Notes under the pieces: generated by a model
Told to the model about the DNA's origin: nothing
Database searches by the model: none
What the model saw: the letters and a program-made list of their open reading frames with translations, nothing else
Made by a program: the position numbers and the translations under genes
Source of the DNA: an uncultured Armatimonadota bacterium
GTDB lineage: Bacteria > Armatimonadota > Fimbriimonadia > Fimbriimonadales > Fimbriimonadaceae
Direction: 5' to 3'
DNA length: 64,000 bases
NCBI GenBank assembly: GCA_903927025.1
Contig: CAIYLG010000052.1
Span: forward strand, 124,001 to 188,000
Shown: positions 24,988 through 33,984 of the stretch, piece after piece
Position numbering within the stretch: the stretch's first letter is position 1
Layout of the letters: each line of letters opens with the position of its first letter

Positions 24988-25568
24988 CCTTTCTTTCGAT
25001 TCGCCACGGCACCCTGGATTGCGTGGGTCAGGGACTCAAAGATCACTTTTCCAAAGTCGCCAAGTCCAGGGGCTCCCTCGGTTCGAAGGACAATCACGCT
25101 GTCCTTCTGCCGGGCGACGATGCCATAGCAGTCATATTTGCCGCGGTGCCGCATGATCAGGACGCCGTTGGCGCCGGGTACCGACGCGACCTTCTGAAGA
25201 CCATCCGCGGTGAATCGCTTTTCGAAGTGGGCAAACGGGTCTTCGTGTGGTTGCAGGGTGTAGCAGACCACGTGCAGCTGGTGGAATTTGTCGAGCAGCG
25301 GTGCTAGGTCTTCAACCCGTAGGTCGATATCTCCCACGGAAGTCTTGACCGTGATTTTGTCCTGCGGAGGGGCAGTTGGGTCCGTCATATTGCCGCTAAG
25401 CAGATGCTTGATACTCCCCAGGAATTGCTTTCCTTCACCTTCCGCCTCAAAGTTGATCGATGCTTCCTTGGGGACGTCAATCGGTAGCCCGTGAGTCGTT
25501 TCCTGCCCTTTGGCCGAAACGAGCCCGGCCGAGACAAGCAGACAAGCGAAGGCAATGGAGCGAAACAT
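24984..25568 (-). CDS. secreted protein, possibly DUF4252-like
   Basis: 194 residues with a clear signal peptide (MFRSIAFACLLVSAGLVSAKGQ). The middle part VKTSVGDIDLRVEDLAPLLDKFHQLHVVCYTL resembles putative auto-transporter adhesin/DUF4252 proteins, but I am not certain. It follows the GMC oxidoreductase by 40 bases on the same strand and overlaps the convergent DUF2231 gene by four bases at the 3' end. Function unknown. Confidence 0.7.
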   Translation of the reverse strand: MFRSIAFACLLVSAGLVSAKGQETTHGLPIDVPKEASINFEAEGEGKQFLGSIKHLLSGNMTDPTAPPQDKITVKTSVGDIDLRVEDLAPLLDKFHQLHVVCYTLQPHEDPFAHFEKRFTADGLQKVASVPGANGVLIMRHRGKYDCYGIVARQKDSVIVLRTEGAPGLGDFGKVIFESLTHAIQGAVANRKKG

Positions 25569-25608
25569 CAACTTCAAGTACGGCAAACAACCCGAGAACG
25601 ATCCCGGC

Positions 25609-27153
25609 TTACAGGCGCGACAGAAGGTGGTCACCGACCCGGAGCGCGTTCGCCATGATCGTCAGGGCTGGATTCACCGCCGAACTTGAGACAAAGAAGC
25701 TGCCATCAACAACGTAAAGGTTGTCCAATTCGTGTGCCTTGCAGTTCACATCGAGCACTGACGTGCTCGGATCGGTTCCAAACCGGATGGTGCCGTTCTG
25801 ATGGGCGACTCCCGCAATCGGAATCTGCTTGCCTAGATAGATATCGTTATGAATCGTGTGATCTTCGATCCCAACGTGCTTGAGCAGCGACTTTAACTTC
25901 GCCTGAAGTCGCTCGTGCCCCTCAAGATTGTTGGGTGTGTAGGAGAGCTGGATGGAGCCATCTTGCCGCAATGTGACTCGGTTCTCTGGAAGCGGTAAGT
26001 CCTCTGAAGTTAACCAGAAGTCGATGGAGTGCTTGGCAAGGATGTCAAGTGCAAGATGGGGTGCAAGCTTGGGTGCGCCACTTTTAAGCACCTCGGCATC
26101 GGTCTTTCCAACCATCGAGATGTGACCTAAAGGGAAATCCCAATCATCGGAGCGGTGGTAGAAATCGTTCAGAGCGATCGTCTTTTGGAATACGGTTGGG
26201 TTTGGCGTCTTGGAGATCGCAAGAATCGTGGAGTTGTTGTGTGCCATGTAATGGCGTCCCACCATGTCGCTTCCATTGGCCAACCCGTTGGGATGCGCAT
26301 GGTTTGCCGATCTTAAGAGTAAGGCTGCAGAGTTGACTGCTCCACAGGAAACCACCACCACATCGGCTGAAAGGGTCATCTCCTCGGAATCGACCTTCAC
26401 CACTACTCCAGTCACAGATGTACCGCTGGGATTCGTTTCAAGCTGGCTGACGTAGGCGTTCCGCAAAAGCTCGACGTTAGGCTGGCTGAGAGCCGGGTCT
26501 ATCGCGCAGACTTGAGCGTCTGACTTGGCATCGAGCAAACACGGATATCCGTCGCATGAGTTGCACTTGATGCAGCGGCTTGCATGACGGTCCGTCTCGT
26601 TGAGCATCACACCGAGGGGAACGTGGAACGGCGTGTGCCCCAACTTCACCAGGTCATCGTGAAGTTCTTGAATGCGCGGCTCATGACTCACCGCTGGGTG
26701 TGGAAAGGGGGAATTCTCGGGGGGCTCGGTTGGGTCCTCACCTCGGTTGCCGTGGACGTGATACAGCTCTTCTGCCTGGAGGTAGTACGGGGCCATTTCG
26801 TCATAGGAAATTGGCCAGGCCGGAGAGATGCCGCCCGCGTGCTTGATCTCGCCAAAATCTTCCCGCCGAAAGCGGAAGAGGGCCGCGCCGTAGAACTTGG
26901 TGTTTCCGCCAACGTTGTAGTTGGTGCCGGGGTGAAACCCGTTGCCATCTTTGTCGAACCACTCATCCTTGGCGTGGTAGCGGTTCTCCAGGAACACGGA
27001 CTTCGAAAGCCAGTTCTCCTTCTCCCTCGGGACGTAGTCACCGCGCTCAATCAGGAGAATCTTCTTGCCCGACCCGGCAAGTCGGTGCAGCAGCGTCCCA
27101 CCTCCCGCTCCCGAGCCGATGATGATAACGTCGTAGTGAGTGTATTGGGGCAT
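25609..27153 (-). CDS. GMC-family FAD oxidoreductase
   Basis: 514 residues. YDVIIIGSGAGGGTLLHRLAGSGKK is the FAD-binding Rossmann motif. NYNVGGNTKFYGAALFRF is the family's second FAD contact. CIKCNSCDGYPC is a cysteine cluster seen in the gluconate/sorbitol dehydrogenase-like subgroup. The C-terminal VVDGSFFVSSSAVNPALTIMANALR holds the end of the FAD site. AAGGAAA precedes the ATG at 27153. No signal peptide is visible. It probably oxidises a sugar alcohol or related alcohol and passes electrons to a carrier; the adjacent CxxCH protein is one candidate. Confidence 0.9.
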   Translation of the reverse strand: MPQYTHYDVIIIGSGAGGGTLLHRLAGSGKKILLIERGDYVPREKENWLSKSVFLENRYHAKDEWFDKDGNGFHPGTNYNVGGNTKFYGAALFRFRREDFGEIKHAGGISPAWPISYDEMAPYYLQAEELYHVHGNRGEDPTEPPENSPFPHPAVSHEPRIQELHDDLVKLGHTPFHVPLGVMLNETDRHASRCIKCNSCDGYPCLLDAKSDAQVCAIDPALSQPNVELLRNAYVSQLETNPSGTSVTGVVVKVDSEEMTLSADVVVVSCGAVNSAALLLRSANHAHPNGLANGSDMVGRHYMAHNNSTILAISKTPNPTVFQKTIALNDFYHRSDDWDFPLGHISMVGKTDAEVLKSGAPKLAPHLALDILAKHSIDFWLTSEDLPLPENRVTLRQDGSIQLSYTPNNLEGHERLQAKLKSLLKHVGIEDHTIHNDIYLGKQIPIAGVAHQNGTIRFGTDPSTSVLDVNCKAHELDNLYVVDGSFFVSSSAVNPALTIMANALRVGDHLLSRL

Positions 27154-27227
27154 AGGGATTTCCTTAGCTACAGGATAGGGGAAATAGAGCCGTTTATGGA
27201 GGACCCGTTTGTCCCAAAACCTCCGGT

Positions 27228-27291
27228 CCCCTTCCTTTTGCACCTGCGAGAGGAAGGGCTAGGGATGGAGAGCCGGGCCGTTCAGGCCCGG
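27228..27291 (+). repeat. compound hairpin repeat, copy A
   Basis: CCCCTTCC (27228-27235) can pair with AGGAAGGG (27251-27258). It is followed by TAGGGATGGAGA and by a perfect hairpin CCGGGCC-GTTCA-GGCCCGG (27273-27291). The same architecture occurs twice at 56.4-56.5 kb. Intergenic, between the GMC oxidoreductase and the S10 peptidase. Confidence 0.8.
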
Positions 27292-27333
27292 TACATACCA
27301 GGGCCTTGTAGTTTGAGCCGCCTCCGATAAGTT

Positions 27334-27375
27334 TTCTAAGGTTGGTTGCCTGAATCAAGGCAACCAACCTTAGAA
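27334..27375 (-). terminator. strong hairpin after the S10 peptidase gene
   Basis: TTCTAAGGTTGGTTGCCT (27334-27351) and its exact inverse (27358-27375) form an 18-base perfect stem with a six-base loop, 11 bases past the stop of the minus-strand peptidase gene. No U-run follows, so termination may be imperfect. Confidence 0.6.
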
Positions 27376-27385
27376 CCAAGACAAC

Positions 27386-28975
27386 CTACTTCCCGGAGAG
27401 ACAGGCCGCTTCGAACTTCTTTACATCCTCGTGAAGCTTCTCTCTCGAGCTCTTTTCGATATACATCATGTGCCCAGCTGGGTAGTACTGGAACGAGACG
27501 TGTGATCGCGTCTCTGGGTCCAGGCCCATGTGGTTCACGGTGTAGATCGATGCCTCCAAGGGACAGGCGAGGTCGTAGTAGCCGCAACAGTAAAGCACTC
27601 GGAAGTGCTGATTGCGGGAGAGAACGTTTCGCAGATCGCTTGCCGTTTCCGCGTAGCTTCCTTCTGGTTCCGTCCACGGTCGAACGGCGCCGGAGTTGAG
27701 ATAGGGAATGTTGGATTTGATCGCGAGATCGGTTTCCAGATAGTCGTTGAGCGAGGAAGTGAAGGGTGCCGTTGTCGCATCGTCGCTTGGGTCGCCAGAC
27801 GTGCGCTCGCCAATCTTCAGCTCTTCCTTTCCGACCAGTCGGCCATCGTATCGACCGATGGCAAGACCCTCTTTACGGAGCAGTTCGCGGAAGAACTGTC
27901 GTTCTGTAACTCGAAGATTTGAGTCGAGAATGTACTGCTTGTTAATCCCGATTAGGTTGGACATTGCCGCCGCAATATTCTCTTTCTGCTTTGGCGTAAG
28001 GCTGTCTCCCTGGGCAAGCGCTCCTGCGTACGTGTGGTCGACAAACTCCTGGGCGGCGGCAACAACGGTCTTCACATCCTTGAACCCGGGAGCCAGCTTG
28101 TGGTGATACCAGGCGCAGGCGGCGAGGGAAGGGAAAAAGCCGATGTATGGATAGTCGTTGCCCCGCATTCCATCCAGCGTCATGAAGTTGCTGGTGCCGG
28201 AGATGCTGACAAACCCGTTGAGAGCGATTCCAGCCCGCCAGAGAGAGTTGCTGAGACCTGAGCCGCGAATGCCGCCGTAGCTTTCGCCGGCGACGAAGAG
28301 AGGCGAACTCCAGCGCTTGTGAATGGTCAGCCAGTTCTTCACGAAGTTGGTAAACGCCGCGATGTCAGGCTGAATGCCAAAGTATTTGGATGCCAAGTCC
28401 GGACGAGCGATTCGGCTGAATCCAGTTCCCGGTGCGTCCACAACCACCACGTCCGTAAAGTCCAGCCAGGTGTCCATGTTGTCTACGGCCTGGTAGGGCG
28501 GATTCGGCAGGGAGCCGTCATCGTTCATTGGGGCACGCTTCGGCCCTAAGGAGCCCATATGGAGCCAAAGGGTTGCGCTGCCAGGGCCACCGTTGAATGC
28601 GAAAGTCACCGGGCGGGTGTGGGTAGCTGCCTCGTCCTTGGTGTAGCTCACGCAGAACATTTGGCACTCTACTTCGCCAGTCTCGTTCTTTAGCGGAACC
28701 TGTGCCGCGTTGGCAGTGTAGCTGAGTGCTCCGGTTGGCAAGTTGATGGTGTGGTGCGTGACCGAAGGGGGGATGTCGATCATTGGTGCAGTGGCTGCAG
28801 CTGCCGCGGCCGGCGCGTCGGCTGGTCCTCCGGGCTGTCTCTGTCGAGTTCCCTGTTGTGCGCGTTGACCTTGTGCCCCCTGACCAGGAGCACCTTGCCC
28901 AGGAGCGCCCTGGGCGGGTCCCTGGGCGGCCAAGCCAAAGATGAGTGAAAGCGAAGCAGAAAGCAGGCTAACCAT
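27386..28975 (-). CDS. serine carboxypeptidase, peptidase family S10
   Basis: 529 residues. A signal peptide is followed by a long Gln/Gly/Ala/Pro-rich segment (about 20-60), likely a flexible tether. FAFNGGPGSATLWLHMGSLGPK is the S10 oxyanion region, VAGESYGG contains the nucleophile Ser, LYCCGYYDLACPL the Asp, and YPAGHMMYI the His. It removes C-terminal residues from peptides, probably outside the cytoplasm, and complements the secreted M1 aminopeptidase at 10.6 kb. The gene stands alone. Confidence 0.93.
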   Translation of the reverse strand: MVSLLSASLSLIFGLAAQGPAQGAPGQGAPGQGAQGQRAQQGTRQRQPGGPADAPAAAAAATAPMIDIPPSVTHHTINLPTGALSYTANAAQVPLKNETGEVECQMFCVSYTKDEAATHTRPVTFAFNGGPGSATLWLHMGSLGPKRAPMNDDGSLPNPPYQAVDNMDTWLDFTDVVVVDAPGTGFSRIARPDLASKYFGIQPDIAAFTNFVKNWLTIHKRWSSPLFVAGESYGGIRGSGLSNSLWRAGIALNGFVSISGTSNFMTLDGMRGNDYPYIGFFPSLAACAWYHHKLAPGFKDVKTVVAAAQEFVDHTYAGALAQGDSLTPKQKENIAAAMSNLIGINKQYILDSNLRVTERQFFRELLRKEGLAIGRYDGRLVGKEELKIGERTSGDPSDDATTAPFTSSLNDYLETDLAIKSNIPYLNSGAVRPWTEPEGSYAETASDLRNVLSRNQHFRVLYCCGYYDLACPLEASIYTVNHMGLDPETRSHVSFQYYPAGHMMYIEKSSREKLHEDVKKFEAACLSGK

Positions 28976-29091
28976 GCGAGCAACTATACACCCAAGGTTT
29001 TACCGGGGCCAGGTTGGTTAGAGGGTTCAAGGAATAGCCCGATCATTCGGCACAAGTTATCGCGTTTATCTGCGGTACGATCCTAGCCGAG

Positions 29092-30525
29092 ATGGAAGAC
29101 ATTTTCTCGGGCGAAGGTGCCTTGGGTCTCTTTTCCGCAGAGACAGAGATCGGCGATATACGCATTAATGGTGGCGTCAAAGTTGAGAATGGCCGCTACA
29201 CCGTCTGCGGCAGCGGTGTCAACATGTGGTTTCGGCAAGATGCCTTCCACTTCGTTTGGACTAAGGCAAGCGGAGATATCTCGCTCAGCGCTGATATCAC
29301 CTTCGTCGGGAACGGTGCCAACGCGCATCGCAAGGCATGCCTTATCATCCGCCAGTCGCTGGAATCCAATTCTGCCTATGCCGACGCCGCCCTTCACGGG
29401 GATGGTCTCGCCGCCCTGCAGTACCGAGATGAAGCCGGTTCCACAACCCATGACATCCACAGCAATATCTCATGGCCAACACGACTTCGGATTGAGAAGC
29501 GCGGCGCGTACGCAGTGATGTGGGTTTCAGACGCTGAAGGAAACATGGCTCCTGCCGGTGGCTCGGTTCGGGTGGAAATCGAGGACGAATTCTATGTTGG
29601 ACTCGCGGTTTGCTCTCATGAGGCGGATGTGCTGGAGACCGCGATCTTCGAGAATGTGGAGCTAATTTCGCTGGATCCTGTCGAAACACCGGTGCTCTAC
29701 AGCACCTTGGAAACGGTGTCCATCGCCTCAACGGACCGTGAAGTCGTCAAAGTGTTCAAGGGCCATATTGAAGCGCCGAACTGGACGAACGACGGTAAAA
29801 CACTCGTCTACAATAGCGGCGGCCTTCTCTACCAAATTCCAGCCGAGGGCGGCGAGCCAACTCAAATCGACACCGGCTTCGCGACACGCTGCAATAACGA
29901 TCATGGGCTCTCACCCGATGGTCACAGCATTGTCATCAGCGATCAATCCCAGGAAACGGGGCAATCCATCATTTACACACTCCCATTCGAAGGGGGGGCT
30001 CCGACTCGCATTACGGCCAACTTCCCGTCCTACTGGCATGGCTGGTCCCCAGACGGGCAGACTTTGGCGTACTGCGCCCAGCGGGACGGCAAGTGGGGAA
30101 TCTTTACGATTCCAGTGAGCGGTGGCGAGGAGACTCGCCTTACGACCGCACCAGGACTCGATGACGGCCCAGACTACTCGCCCGATGGCAAGTTCATCTA
30201 CTTCAACTCTGATAGGACCGGTCTGATGCAGATATGGAGAATCGCTCCTGACGGATCGGCGCTGGAGCAGATGACCTTTGATGATGCGGGCAACTGGTTT
30301 GCCCATATCTCTCCAGATGGCAACTGGATGGTGTTCCTCACTTACGACAAGTCGGTCAAGGGCCACCCAGCCAACCAGGATGTGATGCTGAGGCTAATGC
30401 GGCTAGGGGATAGGAATGTGACCGTTCTCGCCAAACTTTTTGGAGGGCAGGGGACCATCAACGTGCCTTCTTGGTCTCCAGATAGTCGGAATGTCGCTTT
30501 TGTCAGCTACCAATTGTTGCCTTAA
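29092..30525 (+). CDS. cytoplasmic TolB-like beta-propeller protein
   Basis: 477 residues with no signal peptide. Residues 1-200 form a LamG/DUF1349-like jellyroll ([24 protein letters not shown]). The rest consists of six PD40/WD40-like blades ([72 protein letters not shown]). Such fusions occur beside sugar-metabolism genes and may bind carbohydrates. A -10-like TACGAT (29076-29081) lies ten bases before the ATG, so the leader is very short. The Gfo/Idh gene follows after 18 bases, probably in the same operon. Confidence 0.85.
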   Translation: MEDIFSGEGALGLFSAETEIGDIRINGGVKVENGRYTVCGSGVNMWFRQDAFHFVWTKASGDISLSADITFVGNGANAHRKACLIIRQSLESNSAYADAALHGDGLAALQYRDEAGSTTHDIHSNISWPTRLRIEKRGAYAVMWVSDAEGNMAPAGGSVRVEIEDEFYVGLAVCSHEADVLETAIFENVELISLDPVETPVLYSTLETVSIASTDREVVKVFKGHIEAPNWTNDGKTLVYNSGGLLYQIPAEGGEPTQIDTGFATRCNNDHGLSPDGHSIVISDQSQETGQSIIYTLPFEGGAPTRITANFPSYWHGWSPDGQTLAYCAQRDGKWGIFTIPVSGGEETRLTTAPGLDDGPDYSPDGKFIYFNSDRTGLMQIWRIAPDGSALEQMTFDDAGNWFAHISPDGNWMVFLTYDKSVKGHPANQDVMLRLMRLGDRNVTVLAKLFGGQGTINVPSWSPDSRNVAFVSYQLLP

Positions 30526-30543
30526 GTCGTTAACATCTACTCG

Positions 30544-31533
30544 ATGCCTTCAAACGCAAAGCCGCGTCTAGCCATCGTAGGGGTGGGCGCCTACTATCAA
30601 ATGATCGGGTCTGGAATCCGGACCCAGTTCGAAGTCGTGCTCGCCGTAGATAAATCGGACTTTGAACACGTGCCCGGAGCGCTGCGAGCCTTAGTTGCGA
30701 GCGCCAAACCGGATGCAGTGATGATTTTGACTCCCAACCAGTTTCATGCCGAGCACATTGAAGAACTCGCTCCCCTGCGATTGCCGACGTTCGTCGAGAA
30801 GCCGTTGGTCACGAATGCGGAAGACCTTGCACGAGTCCGTTCCACGCTGGCAATCAACCCTGCGCTTTTCTGCTCAGACTTCTACATCGACGTTTGGGAT
30901 GCTCCCATGCTCCAGTGGCTGGGTCTGCCTGTGTTCAATTGTCTCGAGCCCCACCTTGAATACTCAGATGGACCGGTGATAGAAAAAGAGGCAATTGGAG
31001 GTCTTGTGAGCGTCGAAGCGGTGCTGTTGGAAGGAGTTGGGCCGGCCAGCAGCTTCAAGGGCCGAGAGTGGCTCTGGGACCCAACCCACGGCGGAGTCCT
31101 TTGGGATATGGGATACCACACCCTCGCGATGTGGTATCGGATGGTAGGTGAGAATCTCACCATCAAGTCCGTGGAGCGATTCACCGTTCCCGAAGCTCCC
31201 GAAGGATCTGCAGAAACGCTTGGCACGGTCGAGTTCACCAGCACGAGCGGCATCGCCTTCCGTATGCAGGTTGGCAAGTATGTCCCCCACGACGATATCC
31301 GACAGTTCACATTGACCGGCACAAAAGGCACCGTCTGTATGGACTTTGGTGAGCCGAGTCGCTTGACTTGGGACGGTGACAGTGAATCCCCTCTAGCCAC
31401 CCTCAACGGTCCGTGCCTAGACCACGCCGCCGCCGTATTTCGAGAGTACGTCGAGACAGGCCCATCGCTTCCATACGGCTTCGATATCGCGACAAAGTGC
31501 GTGAATACGATGCTACAGATTCGCAAGCGCTGA
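30544..31533 (+). CDS. Gfo/Idh/MocA-family oxidoreductase
   Basis: 329 residues. The Rossmann motif begins LAIVGVGAYYQM, and TFVEKPLV keeps the family's catalytic EKP lysine. GGVLWDMGYHTLAMW matches the C-terminal substrate domain, whose Asp/His residues (DMGYH) are conserved. It probably oxidises or epimerises a sugar or inositol with NAD(P). It follows the TolB-like gene closely. Confidence 0.9.
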   Translation: MPSNAKPRLAIVGVGAYYQMIGSGIRTQFEVVLAVDKSDFEHVPGALRALVASAKPDAVMILTPNQFHAEHIEELAPLRLPTFVEKPLVTNAEDLARVRSTLAINPALFCSDFYIDVWDAPMLQWLGLPVFNCLEPHLEYSDGPVIEKEAIGGLVSVEAVLLEGVGPASSFKGREWLWDPTHGGVLWDMGYHTLAMWYRMVGENLTIKSVERFTVPEAPEGSAETLGTVEFTSTSGIAFRMQVGKYVPHDDIRQFTLTGTKGTVCMDFGEPSRLTWDGDSESPLATLNGPCLDHAAAVFREYVETGPSLPYGFDIATKCVNTMLQIRKR

Positions 31534-31537
31534 GTGG

Positions 31538-32089
31538 CTAACTTCCTTTTTTCGTCGAATGATCATCCACCGGCCTCGGCCGGTAGGCGGGTTTGCCCAC
31601 CAATTCAATTCGCGTCCTTGCTGGCACCGAGATTTCTCCGACGAGAGTTGGGGACTCTTCGAACGAAAAGCCCAGCGACTCGAGGAGATGCTGCACCATC
31701 ACTACGACTCGCTTCGCGGGTGGGTTCTGGTCGCCGCGAATTGTGGGCACTGCAAATGCACTTCCGAACAGGGCGAGGGGGGCAAGCACGGCGGTGGCTC
31801 TTACTGCAAACTTGCGCAGATTTTTGACTTGATCCCGAATGGCTTTGGGACACTGGCTGGTGATGATAGTGCCGTCCGGCCGGACGTAATATCTTGTGCA
31901 GAGCTTGCCGTCGGTGTCCTGGATCAGCTTCGCGGCCTCAGCGCGCGTCATGCCCGAAAGGTTGTATACGTTCTTGGCGCACACGCTGCAGTGGCGCACT
32001 TCATCGCCTCCCTCCATGTCCTTCCACTTCATCGGGCAGGGGGATGCAATTCGGACGTCGTTGAGAACCCTGAGATCTTGTCTCCGCAT
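31538..32089 (-). CDS. uncharacterised CPxxW/CxxC/VYNLS-domain membrane protein
   Basis: 183 residues. The N-terminal segment IASPCPMKWKDMEGGDEVRH, then CSVC and KNVYNLSGMT, is a conserved but uncharacterised bacterial domain: CPxxWxxM, then RHCxxC, then VYNLS. The cysteines suggest metal binding. LCTRYYVRPDGTIITSQCP adds two more. One transmembrane helix (AVLAPLALFGSAFAV, about 110-130) is followed by a short extracytoplasmic tail. The ATG at 32089 is used because the preceding 32 residues of the frame look random. Converges on the Gfo/Idh gene. Confidence 0.75.
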   Translation of the reverse strand: MRRQDLRVLNDVRIASPCPMKWKDMEGGDEVRHCSVCAKNVYNLSGMTRAEAAKLIQDTDGKLCTRYYVRPDGTIITSQCPKAIRDQVKNLRKFAVRATAVLAPLALFGSAFAVPTIRGDQNPPAKRVVVMVQHLLESLGFSFEESPTLVGEISVPARTRIELVGKPAYRPRPVDDHSTKKGS

Positions 32090-32132
32090 GCCAAGTGAGT
32101 GGCAAGCAGAGACAAGACCGTTCAAACCATTT

Positions 32133-32924
32133 TCACTTCTTTTTTGGAAGGGCGCGGGTGGCCCCGGTAGACATTCCACCATCAATCAGCAGAGTCTGCC
32201 CGGTTATGTAGGCGCTTGCTTCGGAGGCGAGAAACACCACCGCGCCGGTGAGGTCGGTGGGACGGCCAGGGCGCTTCAGCGGGATTCGGTCGCACAAGTA
32301 GTCCAGCCACTCTTCGTCTTGGTACATCACCGCATTTTGCGCGGTTTTGAACCAGCCGGGAGCGAGGCAGTTCACCGTGATTCCATGCTGTCCCCAGTCG
32401 TCGGCAAGGCTCATGGTGAGCTGGCGAACGCCGCCTCGACTCGCCCCGTATGGCCCAAGCCCGGCGGAACCCGAGACGCTGGTGAGACTCCCAATATTGA
32501 CGATTCGGCCGTATCCCTGCTCAATCATGTGTCGGGCAATTGCCTGGGAGACAAAAAAGGTGCCGCGTAGGTTGGTGTCCAGAATGAGGTTCCAGTCATC
32601 CCAAGTGACGTCAAGCGCCGGCTTGCGCACGTTGCAGCCCGCGTTGTTCACCAGGATGTCGATCTTAGGCGCCAAACGAATTGCCTCGGAGGTCATCGCA
32701 TCAATCGAAGCCTTGTCGCGCACATCGCACGGCAGCGCGATACAGCTTCGGCCGAGCGCCTCCATTTCTGCCCGAAAGTCAGAAAGGGTGGCCGCGTCTC
32801 GTGCAGTGATGATCAGGTCCGCACCCGCTTCCGCGAGCGCTCTGGCGAAGACCTGTCCCAAACCACGGCTGCAACCGGTCACAAGCGCGGTTCTTCCACT
32901 GAGATCAAACTCGGCTAAGGACAA
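32133..32924 (-). CDS. short-chain dehydrogenase/reductase with Arg for catalytic Lys
   Basis: 263 residues, resembling gluconate 5-dehydrogenase or 2-deoxygluconate 3-dehydrogenase. TGCSRGLGQ is the NAD(P) loop, NNAG is intact and the catalytic Ser lies in NIGSLTSVSG. The YxxxK motif reads YGASR, replacing the catalytic Lys with Arg. The C-terminus GQTLLIDGGMSTG is standard. It overlaps the upstream alcohol dehydrogenase gene by 10 bases, so the two are co-translated, perhaps in a sugar-acid or polyol pathway. Confidence 0.9.
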   Translation of the reverse strand: MSLAEFDLSGRTALVTGCSRGLGQVFARALAEAGADLIITARDAATLSDFRAEMEALGRSCIALPCDVRDKASIDAMTSEAIRLAPKIDILVNNAGCNVRKPALDVTWDDWNLILDTNLRGTFFVSQAIARHMIEQGYGRIVNIGSLTSVSGSAGLGPYGASRGGVRQLTMSLADDWGQHGITVNCLAPGWFKTAQNAVMYQDEEWLDYLCDRIPLKRPGRPTDLTGAVVFLASEASAYITGQTLLIDGGMSTGATRALPKKK

Positions 32925-33910
32925 ACGATCACCTTCATCAGTTCCGGATCCTGCCGGTACAGCCGGTCGAAATACTCTTTGGTTTCCTCAAGCGTGATTC
33001 GCGCGGTGATCATCGGGTCCACGTTCACCTTGCCGCTTGCGATCAAGTCAATCGACTCTGGGTAATCGAGCTGAGATCCGCACGAGCCGAAGACGCTGAG
33101 TTCGCGCTGAACCACGACCTGAAGGGGAATCTTCACCTCGGGGGACATATTGCCGACCAGAGAAACCGTGCCGCCCTTGCGAACACTTCGAATGGCGATA
33201 TCAACGGTGGGGGTGATTCCTACTGCCTCGATTGCGCAGTCCAATTCCATGCCTGCGCTTGAAGTTGTGGTGGAATCGGCTCCGATCGTCTTCGCGAGCT
33301 CCAACTTCTTGGGATCAATGTCCACCGCGATGACTTCGCCGGCGCCTTTTGCTTTGAGAACCTGAACGATCAGGAAGCCAATCATGCCGACGCCGACGAC
33401 CGCAACGCGATCCCCCTGCTTCATATTCAGCAGGTTCACACCGTGGAGCGCCACCGAGACCGGCTCGACCATCGCGGCCTGCTCATAGGTCATGTTGTCA
33501 GGCAGTCGGTAAAGATTTCGGCTCGGCACCACGAGGTACTCGGCGAACGCGCCGTCTCGCTTGAATTCGTTGCAGGAGACACCCGGCACCTGGCGGTTGT
33601 CGCAGAGGTTGGTCTCTCCCCGGATGCAGTACGGACACTTGCCACAGTAGAACGTGGGGTCGAAGTTGACTCGGTCCCCTGGCGTCCAGCCTGTCACGTT
33701 CTTGCCGATCTCAGCGACTTCACCAGCGGATTCGTGCCCCATCACAATCGGAGGAAGGCGTCGGCCAGTGCTGCCGTCCATTCCATGCACATCGCTGCCG
33801 CAGATGCCAGTCGCCTTCACGCGCACCAGAACGTCATCGTCTCCGTAGGCGGGAACTGGCAGGTCCACCAGCTCAAACCGCCCGTACTCCACAAGCTGCA
33901 GGGCTTTCAT
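32915..33910 (-). CDS. zinc-dependent medium-chain alcohol/polyol dehydrogenase
   Basis: 331 residues. GICGSDVHG and GHESAGEV carry the catalytic zinc ligands, and CGKCPYCIRGETNLC is the four-cysteine structural zinc site. VAVVGVGMIGFLIVQVLKAKG is the Rossmann motif. Overall it resembles sorbitol or threonine dehydrogenases. It is the first gene of a pair with the SDR and is divergent from a Gfo/Idh oxidoreductase gene (33985). Confidence 0.93.
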   Translation of the reverse strand: MKALQLVEYGRFELVDLPVPAYGDDDVLVRVKATGICGSDVHGMDGSTGRRLPPIVMGHESAGEVAEIGKNVTGWTPGDRVNFDPTFYCGKCPYCIRGETNLCDNRQVPGVSCNEFKRDGAFAEYLVVPSRNLYRLPDNMTYEQAAMVEPVSVALHGVNLLNMKQGDRVAVVGVGMIGFLIVQVLKAKGAGEVIAVDIDPKKLELAKTIGADSTTTSSAGMELDCAIEAVGITPTVDIAIRSVRKGGTVSLVGNMSPEVKIPLQVVVQRELSVFGSCGSQLDYPESIDLIASGKVNVDPMITARITLEETKEYFDRLYRQDPELMKVIVCP

Positions 33911-33984
33911 TCTCGCAATGATGAACGAATTCTCCAGGTCGTAATGTCCCGAGCCCAGAGGAATGAGGCAAACTTCATGCCGTC

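Noticed and set aside
26584-27330. 248-residue plus-strand reading frame
   Set aside because: Opposite the GMC oxidoreductase and running into repeat DNA.
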